Part shown: positions 1 to 8,651 of the stretch, in pieces | Position numbering within the stretch: the first letter of the stretch is position 1 | Layout: each line of letters starts with the position of its first letter | Assembly: GCA_045652425.1 (NCBI GenBank) | Contig: JAZRUG010000018.1 | Coordinates: forward strand, 80,364-144,363 | DNA length: 64,000 bases | Origin: RGIG1995 sp045652425 | Lineage (GTDB): Bacteria > Bacillota > Clostridia > Oscillospirales > CAG-272 | Direction: 5' to 3' | Notes under the pieces: generated by a model | What the model was told of the DNA's origin: nothing | Databases searched by the model: none | What the model saw: only the letters and a program-made list of their open reading frames with translations | Position numbers and translations under genes: made by a program

Positions 1-1
1 T

Positions 2-442
2 AATTTTAAGGTTGTAATTTTGAGACCGCCTATGATATATGGCAAGGATAGTCGCGGTAATTATCCGATACTTGCAAAAATTGCAAAAAAACTTCCAATA
101 TTTCCGTATGTCGAAAACGAGAGATCTATGCTCTACGTTGAGAATTTGTGTGAATTTGTTCGTCTGATGATTGAAAACGGTGAATGTGGAATTTTTTGGC
201 CCCAAAACAACAGATACAGTAATACCTCTGAGCTTGTAAAAATGATTGCGCAGACTCATGGGAAAAAAATATTGAGCGTTAAGGGCTTGGGATGGCTTTT
301 GAAGCTTTTGAGTAAAGTTACCGGATTGGTGAATAAAGCTTTTGGAAACCTTAGCTATGATATGAGCTTGAGCGAGTACAAAGAGGATTATCGCGTTTGC
401 AACTTGGAGGAGTCGATTGAAAGGACAGAAAAGACAGTATGA
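2..442 (+). CDS. NAD-dependent sugar epimerase/dehydratase, C-terminal part (5' truncated)
   Basis: The reading frame is open from base 2 to a TGA at 440-442, so the gene begins outside the window. The visible 146 residues fit the C-terminal half of an extended short-chain dehydrogenase acting on nucleotide sugars: the segment VVILRPPMIYG is the strand after the YxxxK helix, where such enzymes have LRPxxVYGP, followed by GNYP and a 'ENERSMLYVENL' stretch like the conserved 'fvhVdDla' of epimerases. The Rossmann NAD site and catalytic Tyr/Lys are off the edge, so the exact reaction cannot be told. The stop overlaps the next start (ATGA), which implies translational coupling to the glycosyltransferase; a role in making or trimming a sugar nucleotide for the polysaccharide is likely. 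Confidence 0.8.
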   Translation, partial: NFKVVILRPPMIYGKDSRGNYPILAKIAKKLPIFPYVENERSMLYVENLCEFVRLMIENGECGIFWPQNNRYSNTSELVKMIAQTHGKKILSVKGLGWLLKLLSKVTGLVNKAFGNLSYDMSLSEYKEDYRVCNLEESIERTEKTV

Positions 443-1626
443 AGATTCTTATAGTTACGCAATACTTCTACCCGGAGACCTTTCGTGTGAATACTTTGTG
501 CGAAGAACTAGTTAAACGCGGAAATGACGTTACGGTATTAACAGGTTATCCACAGTATCCGCGAGGAGAGATATATGAAGGATTTGGGTTTAAAATACCT
601 TATGAAAAAGAATGGAATGGTGCAAAGGTAGAGAGAATAAAAGTGTTGCCGAGAGGGAAAACACCTTTGGGATTGTTGCTCAATTGTTATACTTTCGTTT
701 CTGAAGGTAATAAATGGGTGAGAAGATGTACCGAAAAGTACGACGCGGTATATGTTTTTGAGGTATCTCCGGTAACAGTTGGATTACCTGCTGTGTCGTA
801 TAAAGAAAAGTTTGGAACACCTATTTTTTTCAATGTACAAGACCTTTGGCCTGAAAATGTAGAAATTGTACTCGGTATACATAATCGCATAGTGATTGGT
901 GTTATCAATAAGATTGTCAATAAGATATATGCTGCAAGTGATAAGATACTTTGTTCTTCTAAATCTTTTGTGAAAAATATCGCCAATAGAGGTGTGAGTG
1001 AAGAGAAACTTGTATTTTGGCCGCAGTTTTGTTCTGAACCTGAGGTTGATAGCGCAGCAAAGCCTGATTGTTATTCAGATGAATTTTTTAATATTGTTTT
1101 TGCAGGAAACATCGGCGAAGCTCAAGGGTTGGATCTTTTGGTGGATTCTGCTGAAAAGTTGAAGGATACAAAAGTTAGATGGTATCTTGTTGGAGACGGC
1201 AGAGCGAAAGACAGACTTGCGAAGAAGGTAAAAGACATGGGGCTTGAAGATAACGTGTTTTTTGTTGGCAAAATGTCCGAACAGGAGGCAAATAGATATA
1301 TTCATTTTGCGGACTGTGCGTATTTGTCGTTTAAAAAGAATAAGTTGTTTGATATGACACTCCCCGCAAAACTTCAGTCGTATATGGCTTGTGGAACACC
1401 AATAATTGCTGCTGCCGGAGGGGAAAGCGCGAATGTTATTGAAGAAGCAGAGTGCGGTTTTGTTTGTACACAAGATGCCGATGCTTTAGCGCTTTTGATT
1501 CGCAATGAGGTGCTTAAAACAAATAAATTGGCTGATATGGGAAACAATGCAAGAAAGTATTACGAAATGCATTTTTCGATGGATAAAGTTATTGATGAAC
1601 TGGAAAGTTTGATGAGTGGTAATTGA
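439..1626 (+). CDS. Glycosyltransferase family 4 (WbuB-like)
   Basis: This 395-residue protein has the GT-B layout of GT4 enzymes. The N-terminus (QYFYPETFRVN, then a TGYPQYPRG segment) is characteristic of the WbuB group, and the C-terminal donor domain has VGDGRAKDRL, the E/S-rich LPAKLQSYMACGTPIIA segment, and GGESANVIEEAECGF with the usual nucleotide-sugar-binding Glu. In E. coli O26-type loci WbuB is encoded with the FnlABC enzymes that make UDP-L-FucNAc, and CapE/F/G (10349-14309) are the homologous set here, so transfer of L-FucNAc is a reasonable but unproven guess. It would act on the cytoplasmic face of the membrane on a lipid-linked acceptor. It overlaps the previous gene by 4 bp (ATGA). 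Confidence 0.85.
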   Translation: MKILIVTQYFYPETFRVNTLCEELVKRGNDVTVLTGYPQYPRGEIYEGFGFKIPYEKEWNGAKVERIKVLPRGKTPLGLLLNCYTFVSEGNKWVRRCTEKYDAVYVFEVSPVTVGLPAVSYKEKFGTPIFFNVQDLWPENVEIVLGIHNRIVIGVINKIVNKIYAASDKILCSSKSFVKNIANRGVSEEKLVFWPQFCSEPEVDSAAKPDCYSDEFFNIVFAGNIGEAQGLDLLVDSAEKLKDTKVRWYLVGDGRAKDRLAKKVKDMGLEDNVFFVGKMSEQEANRYIHFADCAYLSFKKNKLFDMTLPAKLQSYMACGTPIIAAAGGESANVIEEAECGFVCTQDADALALLIRNEVLKTNKLADMGNNARKYYEMHFSMDKVIDELESLMSGN

Positions 1627-1751
1627 TGTAGAGGTGCTTTGAGGGCAGTGGTCTACTGAAAATAAAGAGTTCCTAATTGATGATGTAATTGAGTATTTTT
1701 ATTCTAGTTTTATAAAAAAGAAATTTATAAACAAATTGGAGGCGAGGTCAA

Positions 1752-2939
1752 ATGAAAGTCTTAATGATTAATGTGACTTGTGGAATAGGTTCTACCGGAC
1801 GTATTTGTACAGATATTGCTTTAGAACTAAAAAAACAAGGCCACGATGTGAAAATTGCATACGGACGGGAAACTGTTCCTGAAAAGTTTCAACAATATGC
1901 TGTAAGGATTGGGAATAGTCTTGGTGTAAAAATACACGCTTTGTTATCAAGGTTTTTTGATTGCTCCGGATTTGGAAGTAAATTGGCAACTCGAAAATTT
2001 ATTAAGTGGGTGGAAGACTATGATCCGGATGTGATTAATTTGCATAATATTCACGGTTACTATATCAATGTGGAAATGTTATTTGATTATTTGAAAAAGT
2101 CAAATAAAAAGGTAGTTTGGACGCTTCATGATTGTTGGGCATTTACCGGACATTGTGCATATTTTTCGTTTGCTAAATGTTACAAGTGGAAAGAACAGTG
2201 TTGTAAGTGTTTGCAAAAAACATCATATCCTTCGTCAGTATTGTTTACCTGTGCAAAGCGTAACTATAACAGAAAAAAAGTAGCTTTTACTGGTGTTAAG
2301 GATTTGACTGTTATAACGCCCTCTAAATGGTTAGCAGATTTAACCAAAGAAAGTTTTTTGAAAGAATATCCTATTGCGGTAATAAACAATGGTATTGATA
2401 TTGGCGTATTTAGAAATACAGAAAGCGATATTTTAACAAAATACGGTATTTCTGATAAAAAAATTGTTCTTGGGATTGCTAATAATTGGGAGGCTCGGAA
2501 AGGGTTTGTTGATTTTATTGAATTATCCAAAAAACTTTCCTCTGATTATAAAATTGTAATGATTGGATTGACGTTACAACAAATAAATAATATTCCGAAC
2601 AATATTTTGGGAATTGAAAAAACAAGTAGCGTTGATGAACTTGTGAAATGGTATTCTGCGGCAGATGTGTTTGTTAATACAACTTACGAAGATAATTATC
2701 CTACAACTAATTTAGAGGCTCAAGCCTGTGGAACTCCTGTAATTACTTATAAAACAGGAGGAAGTACGGAGAGTGTTCCTCCTGAAAATGTTGTGGAACA
2801 AGGGGATTTAAATGCTCTTGAAAATAGGATAAAATTGTTTTGTGAACAAAATTACAAAAATAAATTTGTTTGCGATTCTGCAAAATATGATCGTGCTGTG
2901 TTTTTTAGAAAATATGTACAACTATATAATCTTGAGTGA
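1752..2939 (+). CDS. Glycosyltransferase family 4 (WcaC-like)
   Basis: A 395-residue GT4 protein with a good ribosome binding site (GGAGGCGAGG) upstream of the ATG. The N-terminal MKVLMINVTCGIGSTGRIC and the WTLHDCWAFTGHC segment, followed by a Cys-rich stretch at about residues 140-160, are hallmarks of the WcaC/WcaL-like colanic-acid-type transferases. The donor domain carries INNGID, GIANNWEARKGF, then TTYEDNYPTTNLEAQACGTP with the expected acidic residue. It presumably adds one sugar to the undecaprenyl-linked repeat unit in the cytoplasm. The 125-bp gap before it holds nothing recognisable apart from the RBS. Donor and acceptor sugars cannot be inferred. Confidence 0.82.
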   Translation: MKVLMINVTCGIGSTGRICTDIALELKKQGHDVKIAYGRETVPEKFQQYAVRIGNSLGVKIHALLSRFFDCSGFGSKLATRKFIKWVEDYDPDVINLHNIHGYYINVEMLFDYLKKSNKKVVWTLHDCWAFTGHCAYFSFAKCYKWKEQCCKCLQKTSYPSSVLFTCAKRNYNRKKVAFTGVKDLTVITPSKWLADLTKESFLKEYPIAVINNGIDIGVFRNTESDILTKYGISDKKIVLGIANNWEARKGFVDFIELSKKLSSDYKIVMIGLTLQQINNIPNNILGIEKTSSVDELVKWYSAADVFVNTTYEDNYPTTNLEAQACGTPVITYKTGGSTESVPPENVVEQGDLNALENRIKLFCEQNYKNKFVCDSAKYDRAVFFRKYVQLYNLE

Positions 2940-2993
2940 TGTTTAGTTCTTTATCTATATCATCAAAAGTTTTGTAAGGGAGATTGTATTCGT

Positions 2994-4802
2994 ATGAAAA
3001 ATGTTATAGCCATATTGGTTGATTCTGTATTTGCAGAGTGTATAAGTAATAATAAGACTGAAATTAGTTGTACACCCTTTATAGATAAGTTGAAAGAAAA
3101 TGCTATTTTTGCGCCTTGCGTATATTCATATGGACCTTATACAGATGCGGCATCCAAAGCTTTGTATTGTGGAAACAGAACTTTGGACGATTATGGATAC
3201 TTTTTGGGGTTAAATAGTTCTGAATATAACCACTTTAGACTTTTTCATGAAGCCGGATATGAAACTTTTGGGGTGTATTACCCGTACTACTTGTTGGGAA
3301 GTGGTATAGAGAAATACATTGACCATTCCTTGTATACAAATGGCTTTAAATACGTAAGTGTTTGGGACGGAAAATTTGAGTATTACGCAGAAAAACAAAA
3401 GCGTAGAGGACTTACCGAACAGGAATATTCTCTTTTGGTTAAATGTATGGAAATGGTCTTCGATTGTTGGAACTTGTTTTATGAAAATATCGATGAATAT
3501 TCCGATTCAGCCAGAATTGTAAAAGAGGTTTTTAATAAAGAGTTAAACGGAACCGGAAAAGATGGTTTGAATACGGAGTTTGTTAAGTTTAATGAAAATC
3601 CCAATGGGTATATAGATGAAATTTTAAAATTGGGTATGGAACATCCATTAGCTAAAATTAATGAGTATTCATACGGAAGGATAGAAGATTTAGATTTTAA
3701 TAAAGAAGTATATGAGAATAACAGTGAGTTTTTCAAAGAAGTATCTCTCGTAAACGCAAAGAGGAATTTATTAAATAACCCAATAAGTATAAAAAAGTCA
3801 ATTGATTGTGTGCTTTTGTATTTAAAGAGCAGAAACAAGGCTGATTTACGTTATTTTGGCAATTACGGTATGTTGATTGATTATGCCAATTTGATAAAAA
3901 GGCGTTCGGTGAAATCTAAATGGAAGGAAGGGGCATCGTTTAATAAACAGATTGATTCATTGTTAAAATCGTTGGATGAACGTGCTCCCAAATCGGGTAA
4001 ACCGTTTTATGCTTCGATCCATCCTGAAGAACCCCATCACAATATAGCATGCTTCTCGTATGATTCTTTTGATCACAAGTTAATACAAGAAGAATTAGCT
4101 TATTTATATCCACTTGTTGAGGAGTGCGGAAAGAAATTCTCCGGTAATTTGATTTACTCCCTTTCATTGCGGTATGTGGATTTGTGTGTAAAAAGGTTAT
4201 TTGAACAACTTGAGAAGCGTGGGTTGCTTGATAACACAACTGTTATGTTGATGTCGGACCATGGCTCTTCATATTTCTTTGATCCTCCAAGAAATTATGT
4301 TGTGAATACATTTCATAAGGAGAATTACCAAGTTCCATTGCTTATATGGGATAAAGACCTTCCAAAAGAAATGGTTGGCGAGTTTAATGGTTTGTATAGT
4401 TCAGATGATATATATCCTACATTGTGTGATGTTGTTGGACTTGACGTTCCGAAGGCGTTTACAGGAACATCTATCTTGAAGAATGTTGACGGAAGAGAAT
4501 ACGTTATGGTTGAGTATATGGGCCCGGGAGTTCCGGATATGCTCCACAAAGAAGTTTGGATTGCTATACGTAATAACAAATATGTAATTGCATATAAGAA
4601 TCCAATTGATAAAGATATTGATCTTTCTAATCCGTGCGTTGTTTATGATTTAACGAAAGATCCGCACGAGTTAAAGAATTACGCGAAATCAATCAATGAC
4701 GATGAAGAAATTACAAACATGAAGAAATTATTAAGAGAAAGGTATTATAAAATTCAGCAAGAAACTAGCATATTTCTTGAGATGATTGAAAAAAGCAGGT
4801 GA
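2994..4802 (+). CDS. Sulfatase-fold (alkaline phosphatase superfamily) protein
   Basis: This 602-residue protein begins with VIAILVDSVFAE, whose Asp10 matches the first metal ligand of sulfatases, and later has LMSDHGSS (the metal-binding Asp-His pair) and a TPFIDKL segment. At the formylglycine position, where sulfatases read C/S-x-P-S-R, it reads Thr50 (GPYTDAASKALYCG), as in LtaS-type phosphoglycerol and phosphoethanolamine transferases. There is no signal peptide or membrane span, so it is probably cytoplasmic. An insertion of about 200 residues (roughly 120-330) separates the early and late motifs. Lying between glycosyltransferases, it could add or remove a phospho-substituent on the repeat unit. 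True sulfatase activity is unlikely without the Cys/Ser nucleophile. Confidence 0.78.
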   Translation: MKNVIAILVDSVFAECISNNKTEISCTPFIDKLKENAIFAPCVYSYGPYTDAASKALYCGNRTLDDYGYFLGLNSSEYNHFRLFHEAGYETFGVYYPYYLLGSGIEKYIDHSLYTNGFKYVSVWDGKFEYYAEKQKRRGLTEQEYSLLVKCMEMVFDCWNLFYENIDEYSDSARIVKEVFNKELNGTGKDGLNTEFVKFNENPNGYIDEILKLGMEHPLAKINEYSYGRIEDLDFNKEVYENNSEFFKEVSLVNAKRNLLNNPISIKKSIDCVLLYLKSRNKADLRYFGNYGMLIDYANLIKRRSVKSKWKEGASFNKQIDSLLKSLDERAPKSGKPFYASIHPEEPHHNIACFSYDSFDHKLIQEELAYLYPLVEECGKKFSGNLIYSLSLRYVDLCVKRLFEQLEKRGLLDNTTVMLMSDHGSSYFFDPPRNYVVNTFHKENYQVPLLIWDKDLPKEMVGEFNGLYSSDDIYPTLCDVVGLDVPKAFTGTSILKNVDGREYVMVEYMGPGVPDMLHKEVWIAIRNNKYVIAYKNPIDKDIDLSNPCVVYDLTKDPHELKNYAKSINDDEEITNMKKLLRERYYKIQQETSIFLEMIEKSR

Positions 4803-4810
4803 AATGTATT

Positions 4811-5923
4811 ATGAATATTACTTTTGTTTTGAAAGGTGGTATACAGTTGTTACCGCCAATGATTCCACGTATATTAATGAGTGCAGAGAAATGTAATGTT
4901 AATCTTATTTGTACAAACATTTTGGCAGAACACCGTTCTATGTTTGAAGAAAAAGGTGTTAAGTGTTTTGAAACAAACCATAAAAGTGAAATATTTAAAC
5001 ATAGATTTAAAATACTTGATTGGTGTGGTTTTAGAAAGAATGCTTGGAAAATAATAAAAAAAGAGGGTTTTGATAAAGATATACTTTATATATGCTCGGC
5101 TGATACAGCATTGGCTTTGGGTAGTAAATTGTGTAAGAAAAAATATGTTTTCCAAAGCAATGAATTGTATGATACATTTATAATTTATAAAAAAATGATT
5201 AAAAAATATGCTGTAAATGCTTTGTATTTTGTGGTTCCTGAATTTATTCGCGCTAATATATGTATGTATTGGTATAAATTGAAAAAAATGCCTATTGTAA
5301 TCCCCAATACCCCGTATGTTCCGGGTGGTATATACAGTGATGATATTATTGATGATAATGCAAAAAGAGTATTTGAGAGTATAGGGGAAAAGAAGATAAT
5401 ACTATACCAAGGGAGTGTTTCTTTTGGGGATAGAAGCCTTGATGGGATTGCAGAAGCCTTAAAAAAGATAAATGATAGTTCTTTTGTTTTGCTTTTAATG
5501 GGAAGAAATTACGACAATGCTTATGAAAAAATCAAAGAAATATATCCCCAAACATTCTACATTCCATTTGTTACGCCTCCAAATCATTTGCAAATAACCA
5601 GTAGGGCACACATAGGAATTTTGACATATGACAGGGTGTCGTTAAATAATATTTTCTGTGCACCAAATAAAATATTTGAATACAGTGCATTTTCGGTGCC
5701 AATGTTAGGTAATAACATTCCCGGTTTAAGAAATATTATTGTTTCTAATAATATGGGCGAATGTGCGGATTTTGAAGAGGTTGACAATATTGCTGAAGCA
5801 ATATTAAAAATTAGTAATAATCGAAAGAAATACTCTGAATTTTCAAAGTCATTTTACGACAAATCTAACTATTTGGATTCTATGAATAAACTTTTAAAAA
5901 TGTTGGAGGAAATTGACGTTTGA
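4811..5923 (+). CDS. Putative GT-B glycosyltransferase
   Basis: About 370 residues with weak but recognisable GT-B features: N-terminal Rossmann-like strand (MNITFVLKGG), IVIPNTP in the linker, then KKIILYQGSVSFGDRSLDGIAEAL and the SRAHIGILTYDR...FCAPNKIFEYSAFSVPMLGN segment typical of GT4-like donor domains. A GTG at 4799 would add four residues and overlap the previous stop, but AGGTGA at 4797-4802 sits at a good distance from the ATG at 4811, which I prefer. It is very AT-rich like its neighbours. It probably builds the same repeat unit; sugar specificity is unknown. The 272 bp after it contain no gene I can support. Confidence 0.72.
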   Translation: MNITFVLKGGIQLLPPMIPRILMSAEKCNVNLICTNILAEHRSMFEEKGVKCFETNHKSEIFKHRFKILDWCGFRKNAWKIIKKEGFDKDILYICSADTALALGSKLCKKKYVFQSNELYDTFIIYKKMIKKYAVNALYFVVPEFIRANICMYWYKLKKMPIVIPNTPYVPGGIYSDDIIDDNAKRVFESIGEKKIILYQGSVSFGDRSLDGIAEALKKINDSSFVLLLMGRNYDNAYEKIKEIYPQTFYIPFVTPPNHLQITSRAHIGILTYDRVSLNNIFCAPNKIFEYSAFSVPMLGNNIPGLRNIIVSNNMGECADFEEVDNIAEAILKISNNRKKYSEFSKSFYDKSNYLDSMNKLLKMLEEIDV

Positions 5924-6195
5924 GAAGTATGTTTTTGCTTATTATGACTTTGACATTGTACTGCTTTGCTTAATTGTGTGTTAGTTAGGCAAAAATGGTG
6001 GACTCTGAGTGTTCCATATATGTGTAGGGGGATATACTCCTATCAAGTGTTGGTTTTGAATGTTTTGCAATCTAGTTTAAAAATTGAACGGATGACAAAC
6101 AAACTTAAATGTGAATTATAATGCTTTGAAAATGGTTGTTTTTGAGGTGAAAAAATAGTATATTTTGTGCTATAAAAACCTCGAAAGGAGTAAGA

Positions 6196-7401
6196 ATGAA
6201 AATAATGATTGCATGCCAATGTGGCACTAATAAGGGTGATAGAGCAATTGCTGAATATTTAATAAACGAACTTCAACAAAAAGGTGTGGAAATTACATTG
6301 TCGACTTCAAGACCTGATTTGTGGAGTAGTATTGAAGAAGAAAATGTTAATGTAATCTCGATGGGATATCCAAATCTACTTCCGCGTGTTCAAGGGAAAT
6401 TTTTTAGCAGGGTAACCGGTTATATTCAGCGCAAAGTGTTAGATAAAATGCTTTTGTCCAGTATGGCATCATCCAAAGGTAAGCATTTGATTTGTAATTT
6501 GTTGTCAAGAAAGTTTATAAAAAAGATTAGTGAAATGGATATGGTGGTTGTTACGGGGGGACATCATATTACTTCCTTGCGAGAGGAAAATGCTTTCTTT
6601 TCGTATACATATGATATTGGTTTGATTAGTTTATACGCTAAACGGTATGTACTGTGGTCCCAAACGATTGGTCCTTTGGCGTTTACTTCAGAGAAAGCGA
6701 AATGCTTTTTTGGTAACGTACTTCAAAAAGCGGAAAAAGTATTTATCAGAGATGAAAATAGCATTAAATGTATTGACGAACTCTATGGCGATTGTGGTAA
6801 TTTAGTCAAAACCTTTGATTCGGTTTTTGGATATGGAAGTATGAGTTATCCTAATATAGAAAATAGGCAAAAGAAAATAGGTATTGCTATTTTTGATGGA
6901 TTAAAAAAAGCTTTCAAAACTTATACTACGCTTGCGAAAGTTTTAGATAAATATGCAGCAAAGGGGTATGTTGTCGAATTTTTTAGAATGGAACATAATG
7001 ATCGTGAGTTGGGGAGCATTAATAAAATTATATCTCTTATGAATCATAAAGATAATATTATTATTTATCCTTTTATGACAACGACTGAAAAACACTTGCA
7101 AGAAGTGGCGTCTTGTAAATGTTTTATCGGTTATAAAACACATTCCGTAATCATGGCATTGGCAACAGCAACTCCTATAATAGCTATTGCATATCATAAA
7201 AAAACTGAGGATTTTATGCGTGATTTTGGTTTGGGAGACTATGCAATATCAGATGAAAATCTTGAGCTTGTCGCGGTTGAAAAGTGTATGACCTTGTTAG
7301 AAGATAATATTGAGCAAATCCAGGAAAAACAAAGGATTGTGGCGCAACAAATAGCGCAACAGTTAAAAAAGGATTTACACGAGATGGTGAATAATGAGTG
7401 A
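6196..7401 (+). CDS. Polysaccharide pyruvyl transferase family protein
   Basis: A 401-residue member of the polysaccharide pyruvyl transferase family (CsaB/WcaK-like). The signature elements are visible: N-terminal CGTNKGDRAI (usually NxGDxAI), VVTGGHH near residue 120, LWSQTIGPL, FIRDENS, and the C-terminal FIGYKTHSVIMALATATPIIAIAYHKKTEDFMRDFGL, where family members have the conserved R/K-x-H and Y-x-x-K. Such enzymes put ketal-linked pyruvate on sugars of secreted polysaccharides, using phosphoenolpyruvate. An excellent RBS (GAAAGGAG) precedes the ATG. Its stop overlaps the start of the polymerase gene by 8 bp, so the two are coupled. Confidence 0.87.
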   Translation: MKIMIACQCGTNKGDRAIAEYLINELQQKGVEITLSTSRPDLWSSIEEENVNVISMGYPNLLPRVQGKFFSRVTGYIQRKVLDKMLLSSMASSKGKHLICNLLSRKFIKKISEMDMVVVTGGHHITSLREENAFFSYTYDIGLISLYAKRYVLWSQTIGPLAFTSEKAKCFFGNVLQKAEKVFIRDENSIKCIDELYGDCGNLVKTFDSVFGYGSMSYPNIENRQKKIGIAIFDGLKKAFKTYTTLAKVLDKYAAKGYVVEFFRMEHNDRELGSINKIISLMNHKDNIIIYPFMTTTEKHLQEVASCKCFIGYKTHSVIMALATATPIIAIAYHKKTEDFMRDFGLGDYAISDENLELVAVEKCMTLLEDNIEQIQEKQRIVAQQIAQQLKKDLHEMVNNE

Positions 7402-8563
7402 TAATGTAATTCGATATGAAAATATGAGAACCCCCTGGATTATAAAAATGCAAGAATTTCTTCTTATTGCATTTATAGTCTTATCTCCAATATACAAGTG
7501 TCTTGAGGAAATTACTATTGCAGGGTATAACATAATAACAATTGTAATTGGAGCGATATTAGTTTGTTATTTATTAAATTTTGTCCACTTTGTAAAAAGC
7601 GGACAAGTAATATTTTATTCGCTAACTGTACTGTTTGTTTTTCTGATAGAGTTGTTGTTTTTCTCTAGCAACAATGATATAGGGTGGATATTGTCGATTT
7701 TGCTATATGTGTGTTTTTTGCAAACAGATAAACTTATTTCAGTAAATAAATTGTACAATGCTTTCTTGATTTCTTCGATTTTTGCCGCATTCTTTTCGTT
7801 AAGTATGGGACTTGTTGATGGGGAAATTACACGTGCTGCAACTTTCGTTGATGGAAGTATAGCACCAATAGCAATTGTAGTAATTTTATTTTGGGATACT
7901 GATTTTATATATAGCAGAAGGCGGAATTATGGAATGTTAAAAATCATGTCTATGATTTCGAGTATAATTGTAATAGCTTTGGGGATGTCGCGCGCGAGAT
8001 TTTTGATAGTATTGATGATTTTTATTATATTTGGTATATCAAGACCGAAAAATAAAAAAATAAAAAAATCTCGCAAGATAGTATTGTATTTAATTGCAGC
8101 ATTGATTTTTATGATAATCCTATTATCCAGTAGTGTTGTTTATAAATTATTTGAACCTATAATTGAACGCTTCTTTAATGAGGGGTTAGATAGTATGGGA
8201 CGCGATGTGGAAAGTAAATTTGGGTTGAAATTATTTAAAAACAATTTGCTTTACGGGGGCGGTTGGGGGAAATATACATTTGAAGATTTGAACGGATCTA
8301 TTGTTCAATATGATAATCATAGTGCATATATTGCTGTTCTGGCTCGTGGTGGGTTGTTGATGGCACTGCCTACGTTTTTGTCCTACTATTCGTTATTAAA
8401 AAATTCGTTGCGTATTCGTAAGTTGTGCAGAATGGCATGGGTTTTGATGCTTGTATTTTTGCTTTTGTCATACGGTAATGCAGGAATGTTCAATTATACT
8501 ATTTGCAGTATTATTCCTTTGGTAGTATTAAATATAAAAAAGGAGTTATGTTATGAAAATTGA
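7394..8563 (+). CDS. wzy: O-antigen/polysaccharide polymerase (Wzy-like) membrane protein
   Basis: A 389-residue polytopic membrane protein with about ten hydrophobic segments. The large loop following the RARFLIVLMI span carries ESKFGLKLFKNNLLYGGGWGKY and a YDNHSAYIAVLARGG motif, the H-containing periplasmic-loop pattern of the Wzy_C/O-antigen ligase family. Together with the flippase just downstream it forms the Wzx/Wzy export-polymerisation pair expected in such a locus. Wzy proteins join lipid-linked repeat units on the outer face of the membrane. Sequence similarity in this family is low, so the call rests on topology, the loop motif and context; a ligase is the main alternative. Confidence 0.78.
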   Translation: MSDNVIRYENMRTPWIIKMQEFLLIAFIVLSPIYKCLEEITIAGYNIITIVIGAILVCYLLNFVHFVKSGQVIFYSLTVLFVFLIELLFFSSNNDIGWILSILLYVCFLQTDKLISVNKLYNAFLISSIFAAFFSLSMGLVDGEITRAATFVDGSIAPIAIVVILFWDTDFIYSRRRNYGMLKIMSMISSIIVIALGMSRARFLIVLMIFIIFGISRPKNKKIKKSRKIVLYLIAALIFMIILLSSSVVYKLFEPIIERFFNEGLDSMGRDVESKFGLKLFKNNLLYGGGWGKYTFEDLNGSIVQYDNHSAYIAVLARGGLLMALPTFLSYYSLLKNSLRIRKLCRMAWVLMLVFLLLSYGNAGMFNYTICSIIPLVVLNIKKELCYEN

Positions 8564-8651
8564 TGAATTTTTGAAATTGTTTTTGAATGAGTGTGGTGTA
8601 GAGCAGTCGATTGCACGAATAATTCAAATATGTGAGGAGCCTCGTTGTTAA
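8553..8651 (+). CDS. Possible 32-residue coupling peptide between wzy and wzx
   Basis: A short frame starting with ATG 8553, preceded by AGGAG at 8541-8545 at ideal spacing, encodes MKIDEFLKLFLNECGVEQ... and ends in TAATG, so its stop shares one base with the wzx ATG at 8651. It also overlaps the last 11 bp of wzy. The arrangement suggests a translated linker that feeds ribosomes from wzy into wzx. The peptide is amphipathic and ends in Cys; I recognise no family. It could be a decayed gene start rather than a functional peptide. Confidence is only moderate because the frame is short. Confidence 0.4.
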   Translation: MKIDEFLKLFLNECGVEQSIARIIQICEEPRC

